Part shown: in pieces, positions 31,881 to 40,324 of the stretch | Position numbering within the stretch: the stretch's first letter is position 1 | Layout of the letters: every line of letters starts with the position of its first letter | From: Kitasatospora viridis | GTDB lineage: Bacteria > Actinomycetota > Actinomycetes > Streptomycetales > Streptomycetaceae | Direction: 5' to 3' | Assembly: GCF_007829815.1 (NCBI RefSeq) | Contig: NZ_VIWT01000001.1 | Span: 1-64,000, forward strand | Length of the DNA: 64,000 nt | Notes under the pieces: model-generated | Database searches by the model: none | The model's input: the letters and a program-made list of their open reading frames with translations, nothing else | What the model was told of the DNA's origin: nothing | Made by a program: the position numbers and the translations under genes

Positions 31881-33832
31881 TGGCGCTGCCCTCCCCCAAC
31901 CTCGACGACCGCCGGTTCCAGCAGTTCGTCGACGACGCCAAGCGCTACGTCCAGCAACGCGCCCCCGAGTGGACCGACCACAACGTCTCCGACCCCGGGG
32001 TGACGCTGATCGAGACCGTGGCCCACATGGCCGACCAGATCGTCTACCGGCTGAACCGGGTGCCGGACAAGAACTACCTGGCCTTCCTCGACCTGCTCGG
32101 GATCACCCTGTTCCCGCCGTCGGCGGCCTACACCGACGTGACCTTCTGGCTCTCCGCACCGCAGCAGCAGCCGCTGCTGCTGCCGGCCGGCACCCAGACC
32201 GCCACCCAGCGCACCGAGACCGAGGAGGCGGTGGTCTTCGCCACCGAGCGGGACCTGACCATCGTGCCGTGCGCGCTGGACCGGGTGCTGCTCCAGCACC
32301 AGGGCAACCCGCCGGCCGAGGTGACCACCGAGGTGATGGACGGTCAGGACGTCTCCTGCTTCCAGGAGGCCCCGCAGCCCGGCGACACCATGCTGCTCGG
32401 GCTGGACGCCGCGGTGCCGGACTGCGCCGTGGTGCTGCGCCTGGGCAGCCGGGTGGACGGTGTCGGTGTCGACCCGCGCCAGCCCCCGCTGGTCTGGGAG
32501 GCCTGGACGGCCGACGGCTGGCGGGAGTGCCGGATCGAGCGGGACACCACCGGCGGCCTCAACCGGCCCGGCGAGGTGGTGCTGCACGTGCCGTCCGGCC
32601 ACGCGCCCTCCCGGCTCGGCCGGTTCGACGCCGGCTGGCTGCGCTGCCGGGTCACCGAGCCGGTGCCCGGGCAGCCGTTCTACTCGCTCTCGCCGACCGT
32701 GCGTTCGGCCTCGGCCTTCACCATCGGCGGGACCGTCCGCTCGGTGCACGCCGACGTGGTCACCGACGAGCCGCTCGGCGAGTCCAGCGGCGTGCCCGGG
32801 CAGCGGGTGCGGCTGGCGAACGCCCCGGTGCTGGCCGACCAGCCGCCGCTGGAGCTCCAGGTCTCGGACGGCGAGGGCTGGACGGACTGGACCGTGGTGA
32901 CCCACTTCGCCTCCTCCGGCCCCGCCGACCCGCACGTCACGCTGGACGCGGCCACCGGCGAGATCGCCTTCGGCCCGGCCGTCCGCGAGCCCGACGGCTC
33001 GCTGCGCCAGTACGGCGCGGTGCCGGTCAAGGGCTCCGCGATCCGGGCCAGGCGCTACCGCACCGGCGGCGGGAAGAGCGGCAACATCGCCCGGGGCAGC
33101 ATCAAGGTGCTGCGCAGCTCGATCCCGTACATCGCCCGGGTGGACAACCGCGAGTCGGCCCGCGGCGGGGTCGACGGCGAGACGGTGGCCGAGGCCAAGG
33201 TGCGCGCGCCCGTCACGCTGCGGGCCCAGGACCGCGCGGTCACCGTGCGGGACTACGAGGAGCTGGCCCGCCGGGCCGCCCCGGAGGCGGCCCGGATCAC
33301 CTGCCTGGCCGCCGACGAGTCGCGGCACGGCGAGAACGCGGTGCGGGTGCTGGTCGTCCCGCAGGCGGTGCCGGACCTGGGCGGGCGGCTGCGGTTCGAG
33401 CAACTGGTGCCCGGCGACGAGCTGTTGGAGAAGATCACCCGCAACCTGGACGAACGCCGCCCGATCGGCACCCGGCTCGCCGTCGGCCCGCCGTTCTACC
33501 AGGGCGTCACGGTCGTCGCCACGCTGCACGCCTACCGGGCCGGCGAGGCCGAGCGGGTGCGGCTGGCCGCGCTGGACGCGCTGCACCGCCACCTGGACCC
33601 GCTGGTCGGCGGCGCGCTGGGCACCGGCTGGCCGTTCGGGCGGCCGGTGCAGTCCGGCGAGATCTTCGCCGTGCTGCAGCGGGTGCCCGGGGTGGAGCTG
33701 GTGGACCAGGTGCTGCTGCACCCGGCCGACCCGCTGACCGGCAAGCGCGGCGATGCCACCGACCGGATCGACCTGGAGCGCCCGGCGCTGGTCTTCTCCT
33801 TCGACCACCGCGTCCGCGTGATCGGGGGCTGA
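31880..33832 (+). CDS. cis11: CIS baseplate protein, gpJ/gp6-like (Afp11 type)
   Basis: 650 residues. The N terminus (LDDRRFQQFVDDAKRYVQQR, APEWTDHNVSDPGVTLIETV) and RLNRVPDKNYLAFLDLLGIT define the putative baseplate assembly protein family; the C-terminal third has RARRYRTGGGKSGNIARGSI and the gpJ-like AVTVRDYEELARRAAPEAAR. It forms the baseplate wedge ring with gp25 and the next protein. Start overlaps the gp25 stop. Confidence 0.94.
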   Translation: MALPSPNLDDRRFQQFVDDAKRYVQQRAPEWTDHNVSDPGVTLIETVAHMADQIVYRLNRVPDKNYLAFLDLLGITLFPPSAAYTDVTFWLSAPQQQPLLLPAGTQTATQRTETEEAVVFATERDLTIVPCALDRVLLQHQGNPPAEVTTEVMDGQDVSCFQEAPQPGDTMLLGLDAAVPDCAVVLRLGSRVDGVGVDPRQPPLVWEAWTADGWRECRIERDTTGGLNRPGEVVLHVPSGHAPSRLGRFDAGWLRCRVTEPVPGQPFYSLSPTVRSASAFTIGGTVRSVHADVVTDEPLGESSGVPGQRVRLANAPVLADQPPLELQVSDGEGWTDWTVVTHFASSGPADPHVTLDAATGEIAFGPAVREPDGSLRQYGAVPVKGSAIRARRYRTGGGKSGNIARGSIKVLRSSIPYIARVDNRESARGGVDGETVAEAKVRAPVTLRAQDRAVTVRDYEELARRAAPEAARITCLAADESRHGENAVRVLVVPQAVPDLGGRLRFEQLVPGDELLEKITRNLDERRPIGTRLAVGPPFYQGVTVVATLHAYRAGEAERVRLAALDALHRHLDPLVGGALGTGWPFGRPVQSGEIFAVLQRVPGVELVDQVLLHPADPLTGKRGDATDRIDLERPALVFSFDHRVRVIGG

Positions 33833-33836
33833 CGGC

Positions 33837-34385
33837 GTGCGAGGAGGCATCGACGGGCTGGGCACCCGGCACCCGATCGGGGCGCAACTGCCGGCCGCCT
33901 TCGCCGAGGACCCGCTGATGCAGCGGTTCACCGAGGGACTGGACGGGGTGCTGGCGCCGCTGCTGACGGTGCTGGACTGCCAGGAGGCCTACCTGGACCC
34001 CGCGCTGGCCCCGCGCGACTTCACCACCTGGCTGGGCTCCTGGGTGGGCGCCGAGCTGACCGACGACGAGCCGGAGGCGATGCTGCGCGAGGCCGTGGCC
34101 GCCGCCGCCGCGCTGCACCGCCTGCGCGGAACCGCGCGCGGCCTGGCCGAGGCGGTGCGGCTGGCCTTCGGCGTGCTGCCGGAGATCCACGAGAGCGGCG
34201 GGGCGCAGTGGTCGGCGCGCCCGCTCGGCGAGTTCCCGGGCGACCCGGTGGCGGCGCTCACCGTGGTGCTGCGGGTGCCGGACCCGGCGGCCGTGGACCA
34301 GCGGCGGCTCAACGACCTGGTGCGGGCCGCCCGGCCCGCGCACATTCCCTGCACCGTGCAGGTGATACCGATCGAGAGGACCTGA
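33837..34385 (+). CDS. cis12: CIS baseplate/tail protein, gpI-like (Afp12 type)
   Basis: 182 residues. IGAQLPAAFAEDPLMQRFTE, YLDPALAPRDFTTWLGSWVG and LRGTARGLAEAVRLAFGVLP are characteristic of phage tail protein I family members in CIS loci. GTG start four bases after the preceding stop. No fibre gene (Afp13-like) follows, so the baseplate probably carries no host-recognition fibres. Confidence 0.92.
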   Translation: MRGGIDGLGTRHPIGAQLPAAFAEDPLMQRFTEGLDGVLAPLLTVLDCQEAYLDPALAPRDFTTWLGSWVGAELTDDEPEAMLREAVAAAAALHRLRGTARGLAEAVRLAFGVLPEIHESGGAQWSARPLGEFPGDPVAALTVVLRVPDPAAVDQRRLNDLVRAARPAHIPCTVQVIPIERT

Positions 34386-34386
34386 G

Positions 34387-35709
34387 GTGAGCGGCAAGGC
34401 GTGCGAGGAGTGCGGGGCCACGGCCACGCCCGGACAGGCGTTCTGCGACGACTGCGGGGCGTTCCTGGACTGGGGGACCGCGGCGGCCGCCACCCCTGAC
34501 GCACCGACACCGCCCGCGGCGGCCAAGCCGGCCGCCGAGCCGGCGAAGCCCGCCGCGGCCCCGGCTCCCGCGGCAACCCCGGCACCTGCGGCACCCGCCG
34601 CACCTGCTGCGCCGCCGGCTCCCAAGGCCGCTCCGGCGGCTGAGGCCCCGTCAGCGGTGGTGCTGCCGGCCATGGAGCTGCCGGACGACCTGTTCGCGCC
34701 CGACGCCCCGGCCGGCGACCGCCCGCACGCCCAGGCGGCGGAGTCCGAGGCCGCCACCCGCGAGCTGCCGCCGCACGACCCGGCCGCGCCCGCGCCCGCG
34801 CCGCCCGCCCAGACCACCGAGATGGAGCGGGCCCGGGCCCTGCTGGTGCCGGTCGCCGACCGCAGCCGCCCCACCGAGACGCCGCCGCCGGTCGCCCCCG
34901 TGCTGCCCGGCACCCCGGAGGCCGCCCGGCCGACGGTGCGCACCGCCGAGCCGGACGCCGGGCCGCTGAACGGCATCGGCTGCCCCTGGTGCGGCACCGC
35001 CAACCAGACCGACCGGCACTTCTGCCGGCGCTGCGCGATGCGGCTGGCCGACAAGCCCGAGGGACCGGCCCGCCGACCGTGGTGGCGGCGGATCACCGAC
35101 TGGCGCAACCGGGAGGCCCCCTGGGCCGGCGAGCGGCCGCGGCTGCGCCGGGACATCGGGCAGCTGCTGCGGATGGCGATCTTCGGGGTGATCGGACTGG
35201 CCTTGGTGGTCGGCCTGCTGATGGCCTGGAACCCGGCCGCCGAGGCGATCGAGGACCACTTCGCCGGCCGCGCCGCCGTCCACCCGACCGGCTACGAGGC
35301 CTCGCACTCCTACCCGGACCACGGGCCGGAGAAGGCCTTCGACGAGGTGAGCAACAGCTGGTGGGGCCCGGGCTACGGCGGCGCCGCCGACGGCCAGTGG
35401 ATCCAGGCCGACTTCGGCCAGCCCACCGACCTGCTGGACCTGGTGATCACCCCGGGCGAGTCCGCCCGCCCGGACCAGACCACCCTGTCCGCCCTGCCCG
35501 AGCAGATGGACGCCATCGTCACCACCCCCGACGGCAAGACCACCACCCAGACCCTGACCCTCGACGACGGCGGCGTGCAGCACTTCACCTTCCGTCACCG
35601 CAGCGTCAGCAACGTCCGGTTCGTGCTGAAGGCCGCCTACGGCGCGACCCCCGACAAGCAGGTCGCGATCGCCGAGATCGAGTTCTTCGGCCGCAAGGGC
35701 GCCAGCTGA
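34387..35709 (+). CDS. Bitopic membrane protein: double zinc ribbon, TM, discoidin-like domain (CisA-like)
   Basis: 440 residues. An N-terminal zinc ribbon (CEECGATATPGQAFCDDCG, 7-24), a Pro/Ala linker, a second ribbon near 198-217 (CPWCGTANQTDRHFCRRC), a basic stretch, one transmembrane helix near 262-280 (MAIFGVIGLALVVGLLMAW) and a C-terminal extracytoplasmic domain resembling F5/8-type discoidin (FDEVSNSWWGPGYGGAADGQ, WIQADFGQPTDLLDLVITPG, ending EIEFFG). It has no signal peptide, so N-in/C-out. Streptomyces CIS loci carry a membrane protein (CisA in S. coelicolor, from memory) needed for the cytoplasmic particle to dock and fire; architecture and position fit. Likely links the particle to the membrane and cell wall. 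Last gene of the operon before a 20-bp hairpin. Confidence 0.8.
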   Translation: MSGKACEECGATATPGQAFCDDCGAFLDWGTAAAATPDAPTPPAAAKPAAEPAKPAAAPAPAATPAPAAPAAPAAPPAPKAAPAAEAPSAVVLPAMELPDDLFAPDAPAGDRPHAQAAESEAATRELPPHDPAAPAPAPPAQTTEMERARALLVPVADRSRPTETPPPVAPVLPGTPEAARPTVRTAEPDAGPLNGIGCPWCGTANQTDRHFCRRCAMRLADKPEGPARRPWWRRITDWRNREAPWAGERPRLRRDIGQLLRMAIFGVIGLALVVGLLMAWNPAAEAIEDHFAGRAAVHPTGYEASHSYPDHGPEKAFDEVSNSWWGPGYGGAADGQWIQADFGQPTDLLDLVITPGESARPDQTTLSALPEQMDAIVTTPDGKTTTQTLTLDDGGVQHFTFRHRSVSNVRFVLKAAYGATPDKQVAIAEIEFFGRKGAS

Positions 35710-35724
35710 GCGGACCCGCAGCAC

Positions 35725-35770
35725 CGCCGTCGGCGGGCCGCCCCTCCCCGGGGGCGGCCCGCCGACGGCG
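35725..35770. terminator. 20-bp perfect-stem hairpin ending the CIS structural operon
   Basis: Arms 35725-35744 and 35751-35770 are fully complementary over 20 bp with a 6-nt loop (TCCCCG). It starts 16 bp after the CisA-like stop. No U-tract. This is the strongest hairpin I found in the window. Confidence 0.8.
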
Positions 35771-35921
35771 TTCGCGCCTCCCGTCGGGTGGGTGCGGGTA
35801 TTCTCGGCGTGCCGGAGCGGCACCGCAGTCACAGATGTCGGCCCTTTGGGGCAACAGGACTGCCCAGCACGCGGGCCCCGCGGCCGCAGACAGCGGGCCC
35901 GGCGGCGCCTAACCTTCCCGG

Positions 35922-37598
35922 GTGACGATCTGGACCTCCCTCGAACCCCCGTCCGCCACCGTCGAGGCGGGCGGCAGTGTGACCGTGACGCTGCGGATAC
36001 GAAACACCGGGGACGTGGTGGAGGAGTACCGCGTCGTGCCGGTGGGCGAGCCGGCGGCCTGGGCCACCGTGGAGCCGACCGGGCTGAAGCTGTACCCCGG
36101 GACCACCGGGAGCGTGCAGATCACCTTCCGGCCGCCGCGCTCGCCGGACGCCACGGCGGGGCCGAACCCGTACGCGCTGCAGGTCGTGCCGACCGAGTTC
36201 CCCGACAGCACCACGGTGCCGGAGGGGAACCTGACGATCACTCCGTTCACCGAGATCCGCGCCGAGTTGCTGCCGCCGACCAGTCGCGGACGGTTCCGCG
36301 GACGGCCGAAGCTGGCGATCGACAACCTCGGCAACGTCAAGCTGACGGCCTCGCTCGCCGGGCAGGACACCGGGAACCAGCTGGGCTTCGACATCCGCCC
36401 CGGCAGCCTGCAGATCGAGCCCGGCCGGGCCGCGTTCACCAAGGTGCGGATCAAGCCGAACCGGGTGCTGTGGACCGGCCAGAAGGAGACCCGCCCGTTC
36501 GGGATCACCATCCAGCGCTCGGGCGCGGAGACCGTCAAGGTCGACGGCAGCTACGTGCAGCCCTCGGTGATGCCGCGTTGGCTGATGACGCTCGGCGGAC
36601 TGCTCGGTGCGCTGGCCGTGGCGTTCGTCGCGCTCTGGCTCGCGGTGCGGCCCTCGGTGGGCAGCAACGCGCACGAGCTCGCGGACGGTTCGGACGGCTC
36701 GCCGGTGGCCAACTCCTCGGCGATCAGCCCGGCGCCCGGGCCGGTGCTGGCGCCGCCGCCGAGCGCGCCCGCGCAGCCGGGCCCCTCGGTGCCGGCCCTC
36801 CCGGGCGGGGCGCTGCCGGCGCCCGGCGGCGGGGCGCCGAACAACCCGGCCCCCGCGGGCGGGGTGCCCACACTGGCCGCGCCGGCGCCGGCCCCCGGCA
36901 ACCCGGCCCCCGCCGGTGGCGGTGGCGGCGGCGGGGGCGGTGGTGGCGGGGGCGGTGCTCCGGCCAGCAGCGCGCCCCCCAAGGCCGGCGCTTCGCTGCC
37001 GATCAAGCCCTCCGACCCGGCGAACGTCTTCGTCCAGTTCGCCCAGTACCGGCTGGCCGCGCTCAACTCGGGCAACCCCTGCACGCTCACCCAGAAGGTC
37101 TCCCCCGGCCGCCTGGACGGCCCCACGGTCGCCTCGCTCAGCTGCTTCCAGAAGGCCACCGACGCGGCGCGCAAGGGCCACCTGGTGCAGGACGAGAACG
37201 GCGTGCTCGGCCGGGAGACGATGACCGCGCTCTGGTCCTTCGGCTTCGCCGGCCAGCAGTCCCTGGTCGCCAACGGGCAGTCGAACTTCCAGGTGCTCGC
37301 GGCCTCCGGCGCGCTGCAGTGGGCCCAGTACACGGACGTCAACCACGACAACGCGGCGCGCGACGCCCAGTACGCCCAGTACGGGATCTACTACCTGACC
37401 GGTCGCGCCCAGGCCAACGCGACGGCGGACTCCGGCTTCCAGCAGGCCGTGCGCGCCTACCAGCAGGACGTGAACCTGCCGGTCACCGGCACCATCGACA
37501 CCGCCACCTACGGCGCCCTGCTCTCCGGAGCGGTGAAGGGCGGCTCCAACCCGGGCACGGTGAGCGCGGACAACTGGATCCCGGGGCCGGTCAACTGA
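35922..37598 (+). CDS. CIS-linked membrane protein with Ig-like N terminus and peptidoglycan-binding domains
   Basis: 558 residues. Residues 1-205 are two beta-rich NEW3/Ig-like segments (PSATVEAGGSVTVTLRIRNT, FGITIQRSGAETVKVDGSYV); one transmembrane helix lies near 222-242 (LMTLGGLLGALAVAFVALWL). A Pro/Ala region with a run of 14 glycines (about 332-345) leads to two peptidoglycan-binding-like domains (AQYRLAALNSGNPCTLTQKV... and FQQAVRAYQQDVNLPVTGTI). With no signal peptide the N terminus should be cytosolic and the C terminus in the wall. No hydrolase catalytic site is visible despite such genes often being called hydrolytic. Separated from the operon by the 20-bp hairpin, so it has its own promoter in 35771-35921, which I could not place with confidence. 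Confidence 0.75.
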   Translation: MTIWTSLEPPSATVEAGGSVTVTLRIRNTGDVVEEYRVVPVGEPAAWATVEPTGLKLYPGTTGSVQITFRPPRSPDATAGPNPYALQVVPTEFPDSTTVPEGNLTITPFTEIRAELLPPTSRGRFRGRPKLAIDNLGNVKLTASLAGQDTGNQLGFDIRPGSLQIEPGRAAFTKVRIKPNRVLWTGQKETRPFGITIQRSGAETVKVDGSYVQPSVMPRWLMTLGGLLGALAVAFVALWLAVRPSVGSNAHELADGSDGSPVANSSAISPAPGPVLAPPPSAPAQPGPSVPALPGGALPAPGGGAPNNPAPAGGVPTLAAPAPAPGNPAPAGGGGGGGGGGGGGGAPASSAPPKAGASLPIKPSDPANVFVQFAQYRLAALNSGNPCTLTQKVSPGRLDGPTVASLSCFQKATDAARKGHLVQDENGVLGRETMTALWSFGFAGQQSLVANGQSNFQVLAASGALQWAQYTDVNHDNAARDAQYAQYGIYYLTGRAQANATADSGFQQAVRAYQQDVNLPVTGTIDTATYGALLSGAVKGGSNPGTVSADNWIPGPVN

Positions 37599-37614
37599 CC
37601 CACCGGGAGAAGCG

Positions 37615-37646
37615 GACGGGCCGTGGGGTGCTCCCCACGGCCCGTC
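37615..37646. terminator. Bidirectional terminator between convergent CIS operons
   Basis: GACGGGCCGTGGGG (37615-37628), loop TGCT, CCCCACGGCCCGTC (37633-37646): perfect 14-bp stem. Placed between the stops of the membrane protein (37598) and the ATPase (37692). Confidence 0.8.
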
Positions 37647-37691
37647 GGCGTTCCACCGAGGTCTGCCCGGCGTCTCAGCGGCCCGGCCGGC

Positions 37692-39698
37692 TCACCAGTC
37701 GGAGCCGCCGTCCAGCACCAGCCGCCCGGACTTGCGGTACTCCCGGCGGGCGCCCTCCAGCAGGTCGGCCGCGGTCACCTCGTCGCCCCGGCCGGCGGCC
37801 AGGTAGGCGGCGGTCACCACGGCGCTGCGGATCGCGCCGCCGGCCAGCTCGAACTCCTCGGCGCAGCCATCCGGGTCGAGCCCGTCCGCGCGCGGCACCC
37901 GGGCCAGGCTGTGCCGCCACAGCGCCCGCCGCTGGCCGGCGTCCGGGAACGGGAAGTCGACCACCAGGTCGAGCCGGCGGGTGAACGCCTCGTCGATGTT
38001 GGAGCGCAGGTTGGTGGTGAGCAGCGCGATGCCGTCGAAGGACTCCAGGCGCTGCAGCAGGTAGGCGCTCTCCAGGTTGGCGTAGCGGTCGTGACTGTCC
38101 TTCACCTCGGAGCGCTTGCCGAAGACGGCGTCGGCCTCGTCGAAGAGCAGCACCGCGTCGACCCGGTCGGCCTCGGTGAAGATCCGCTCCAGGTTCTTCT
38201 CGGTCTCGCCGACGTACTTGTCCACCACCGAGGAGAGCTGGACCACGTAGAGGTCCAGGCCGAGGTCGGCGGCGACCACCTCGGCGGCCAGCGTCTTGCC
38301 GGTGCCGGAGTCGCCCGCGAAGAGCGCCACCACGCCCCGCCCGCGCCCGCCGCCGGCCCGCAGGCCCCAGTCGCCGAGCACCCGGTCGCGGTGCCGGGCG
38401 CGCAGCGCGAGTTCGCGCAGCTGGACCAGCGGCGGCTCGGGCAGCACCAGGTCGGACCAGTCGACGCCGGGGCGGATCCGCCGGGCGTGCTGCTCCAGGC
38501 CGGAGGCGGACTGGGCGAGCGCGCCGCGCTGCAGGTGACCGGCCGTCAGCGGGACGCCCTCGAAGGCCGCCAGCTCGGCGGCGATCCTGGCGGCCCGGCC
38601 GATCTGATCGTCCGTCAGGTGGTAGGGCGCGATCGCGTCGGCGAGGTCGAAGCCGATCGGCGCACCGGCGGCGGCCGTCAACTCGCGCTCCCAGGCCGCC
38701 GGGTCGCCGCCGGCCGCGCGGGGCGCGTCCAGGGTGAGCGGGCGGCGGTCCGTCCACTCGGCGTCCCAGGGCTGCGGGCCGGTCAGCAGCACCGGCACCT
38801 GGGCGGCGGCCAAGGCCTTGACCAGCGGGCCGGGTTCGGCCGGCAGCGGCCCGACCACCAGGGCGGCGCCGGCCAGCAGCGCCTCGCGCAGCAGCACCGG
38901 CACCAGGGCGGCCGCGTCCGCCGGGCGCGGGTCGAACCGCAGCCCGGGCAGCCCGGCCGCCCGCAGCGCCCGGGCCGCCAACGGCAGGGCGGCGCCGGGC
39001 CGGGGCTCGCGCAGGTGGGCGAAGACCGGGCCGCCCTCGGCGAGCCGCTTGGCCAGCAGCAGGGCGAGCCCGTCGAGCGGCGCGCCGTCCGGCCCGCCCT
39101 CGACCGGCGCCACCGGGTGGACCGCGCCGGCCAGCCGGGCGTCGGGCGTGGTGTCTCCGAGCAGCCGGGCGACCACCCGATCGGGCACCGTGAGTGCCCG
39201 ACCGAGCAGCGGCCGCTGGTCCTCCTCCTCGACCAGCAGCAGCCCGGCCCGGCGCAGCGGCGCGCCGGCGTGCAGCCGGGCCCGGCCGGCCGCGGAGTGC
39301 CAGGGCAGTCCGCACAGGTCGAGCGCCAGGCCGACGGTCGCGCGGCGGCGGCTGACGTCGTCGTTGAGGTAGCCGTAGTACTGCTCGAAGCGCCGGTCCA
39401 GGTCGGGGGCGAGCGCGATCAGCAGCAGCCGCAGGTCGAGTTCGGTCAGTCCGGCGCGCGCGGCCAACCGGTGCAGCTCGTCCTGCTGACCGTCCGCCGG
39501 CTCGTCGTCCGCCGCCTGCGACGGCCAGTCGGGGGCCGGCTCCGGCCGGGCGGTCAGCAGGTGGTCGACCGCCTCAGGGGTGAGCAGCAGCCCGCGCATC
39601 GGGTCCCCGGCGCTGGGGTCGGACGCGCTGCGGGCCGCCACCAGTTCGGCGGTCCGCCCGCGCAGCCCGGCCAGCCGGTGCAGCAGTGCCGCGCTCAC
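37692..39698 (-). CDS. cis15: CIS AAA+ ATPase (Afp15/Pvc15-like)
   Basis: 668 residues. C-terminal AAA+ module: Walker A GDSGTGKT near residue 462, Walker B AVLLFDEADAVFGKR, sensor 1 LLTTNLRSNID and the arginine-finger segment TRRLDLVVDFPFP. The N-terminal ~400 residues are helical, with a degenerate ATPase-like domain. In other CIS this ATPase is needed for particle assembly or cargo loading and is not part of the final particle. The GTG at 39698 overlaps the DUF4255 stop (GTGA), so translation is coupled. The frame is open farther upstream but that part is antisense to or overlaps DUF4255. Confidence 0.94.
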   Translation of the reverse strand: MSAALLHRLAGLRGRTAELVAARSASDPSAGDPMRGLLLTPEAVDHLLTARPEPAPDWPSQAADDEPADGQQDELHRLAARAGLTELDLRLLLIALAPDLDRRFEQYYGYLNDDVSRRRATVGLALDLCGLPWHSAAGRARLHAGAPLRRAGLLLVEEEDQRPLLGRALTVPDRVVARLLGDTTPDARLAGAVHPVAPVEGGPDGAPLDGLALLLAKRLAEGGPVFAHLREPRPGAALPLAARALRAAGLPGLRFDPRPADAAALVPVLLREALLAGAALVVGPLPAEPGPLVKALAAAQVPVLLTGPQPWDAEWTDRRPLTLDAPRAAGGDPAAWERELTAAAGAPIGFDLADAIAPYHLTDDQIGRAARIAAELAAFEGVPLTAGHLQRGALAQSASGLEQHARRIRPGVDWSDLVLPEPPLVQLRELALRARHRDRVLGDWGLRAGGGRGRGVVALFAGDSGTGKTLAAEVVAADLGLDLYVVQLSSVVDKYVGETEKNLERIFTEADRVDAVLLFDEADAVFGKRSEVKDSHDRYANLESAYLLQRLESFDGIALLTTNLRSNIDEAFTRRLDLVVDFPFPDAGQRRALWRHSLARVPRADGLDPDGCAEEFELAGGAIRSAVVTAAYLAAGRGDEVTAADLLEGARREYRKSGRLVLDGGSDW

Positions 39699-40324
39699 CG
39701 CCCGGCACCGGACAGCGGCGGCCGGTGGGCGCGCAGCGGCGGGTCGGGCAGTTCGCCCTGCATGTCGCCGACCCGCACCGCGGCGCCCTCGGTGACCGGC
39801 GGCGCGACCGGGTACTCGGGGGTCGCCGGGAACGGCATGGTGACCACCAGCTCCAGGGAGGGCTTGAGTTCGCCGCCGAGCGCCGACCAGATGTCGGCGA
39901 CCGAGCGGTCGGGCGGGACGGCCGCGACCAGCGGCACGTGCACGCCGAGCGCGGCCAGCGGGCCGGTCAGCTCCTCGGGGGCCAGCGACTCGCGGCGCAG
40001 CAGGGTGCCGAGCACGGCGGAGAGCAGCCGGTGCTCGTCCTCCGGCCGCCTGGTCCAAGCGGTGACCAGGTAGGAGAGCCGGAACCAGCGGTACGGCTGG
40101 CGCCGGCTGGTGACCACGCCGCGCTCGTCGCGCACCGAGATCAGGCCGCGCTCGCGCCGGGACACCTCCTCCCGGATGTCGTAGAGGTAGGCGTCCACGG
40201 TCGGCGTGTTGCGGCGGGCCGCCCAGTCCCGGGTCGGTGCGTCGAAGACCACCTCGACCTCGGTGCCGGCCAGTGACCCGCCGCGCAGCACGCCGCGCAG
40301 CACCTCGTCGATCTCATGGATCAT
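39695..40324 (-). CDS. cis16: DUF4255 protein (Afp16/Pvc16-like tail terminator)
   Basis: 209 residues. The start IHEIDEVLRGVLRGGSLAGT, EVEVVFDAPTRDWAARRNTP and TVDAYLYDIREEVSRRERGL is the DUF4255 signature. By homology it caps the distal end of tube and sheath and fixes particle length. ATG overlaps the regulator stop (TAATG) and its own stop overlaps the ATPase start. Confidence 0.94.
   Translation of the reverse strand: MIHEIDEVLRGVLRGGSLAGTEVEVVFDAPTRDWAARRNTPTVDAYLYDIREEVSRRERGLISVRDERGVVTSRRQPYRWFRLSYLVTAWTRRPEDEHRLLSAVLGTLLRRESLAPEELTGPLAALGVHVPLVAAVPPDRSVADIWSALGGELKPSLELVVTMPFPATPEYPVAPPVTEGAAVRVGDMQGELPDPPLRAHRPPLSGAGR

Noticed and set aside
37692..40058. Longer 788-residue form of the CIS ATPase
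   Set aside because: The extra N terminus overlaps the DUF4255 gene in another frame; the GTGA junction at 39695-39698 gives the natural start.
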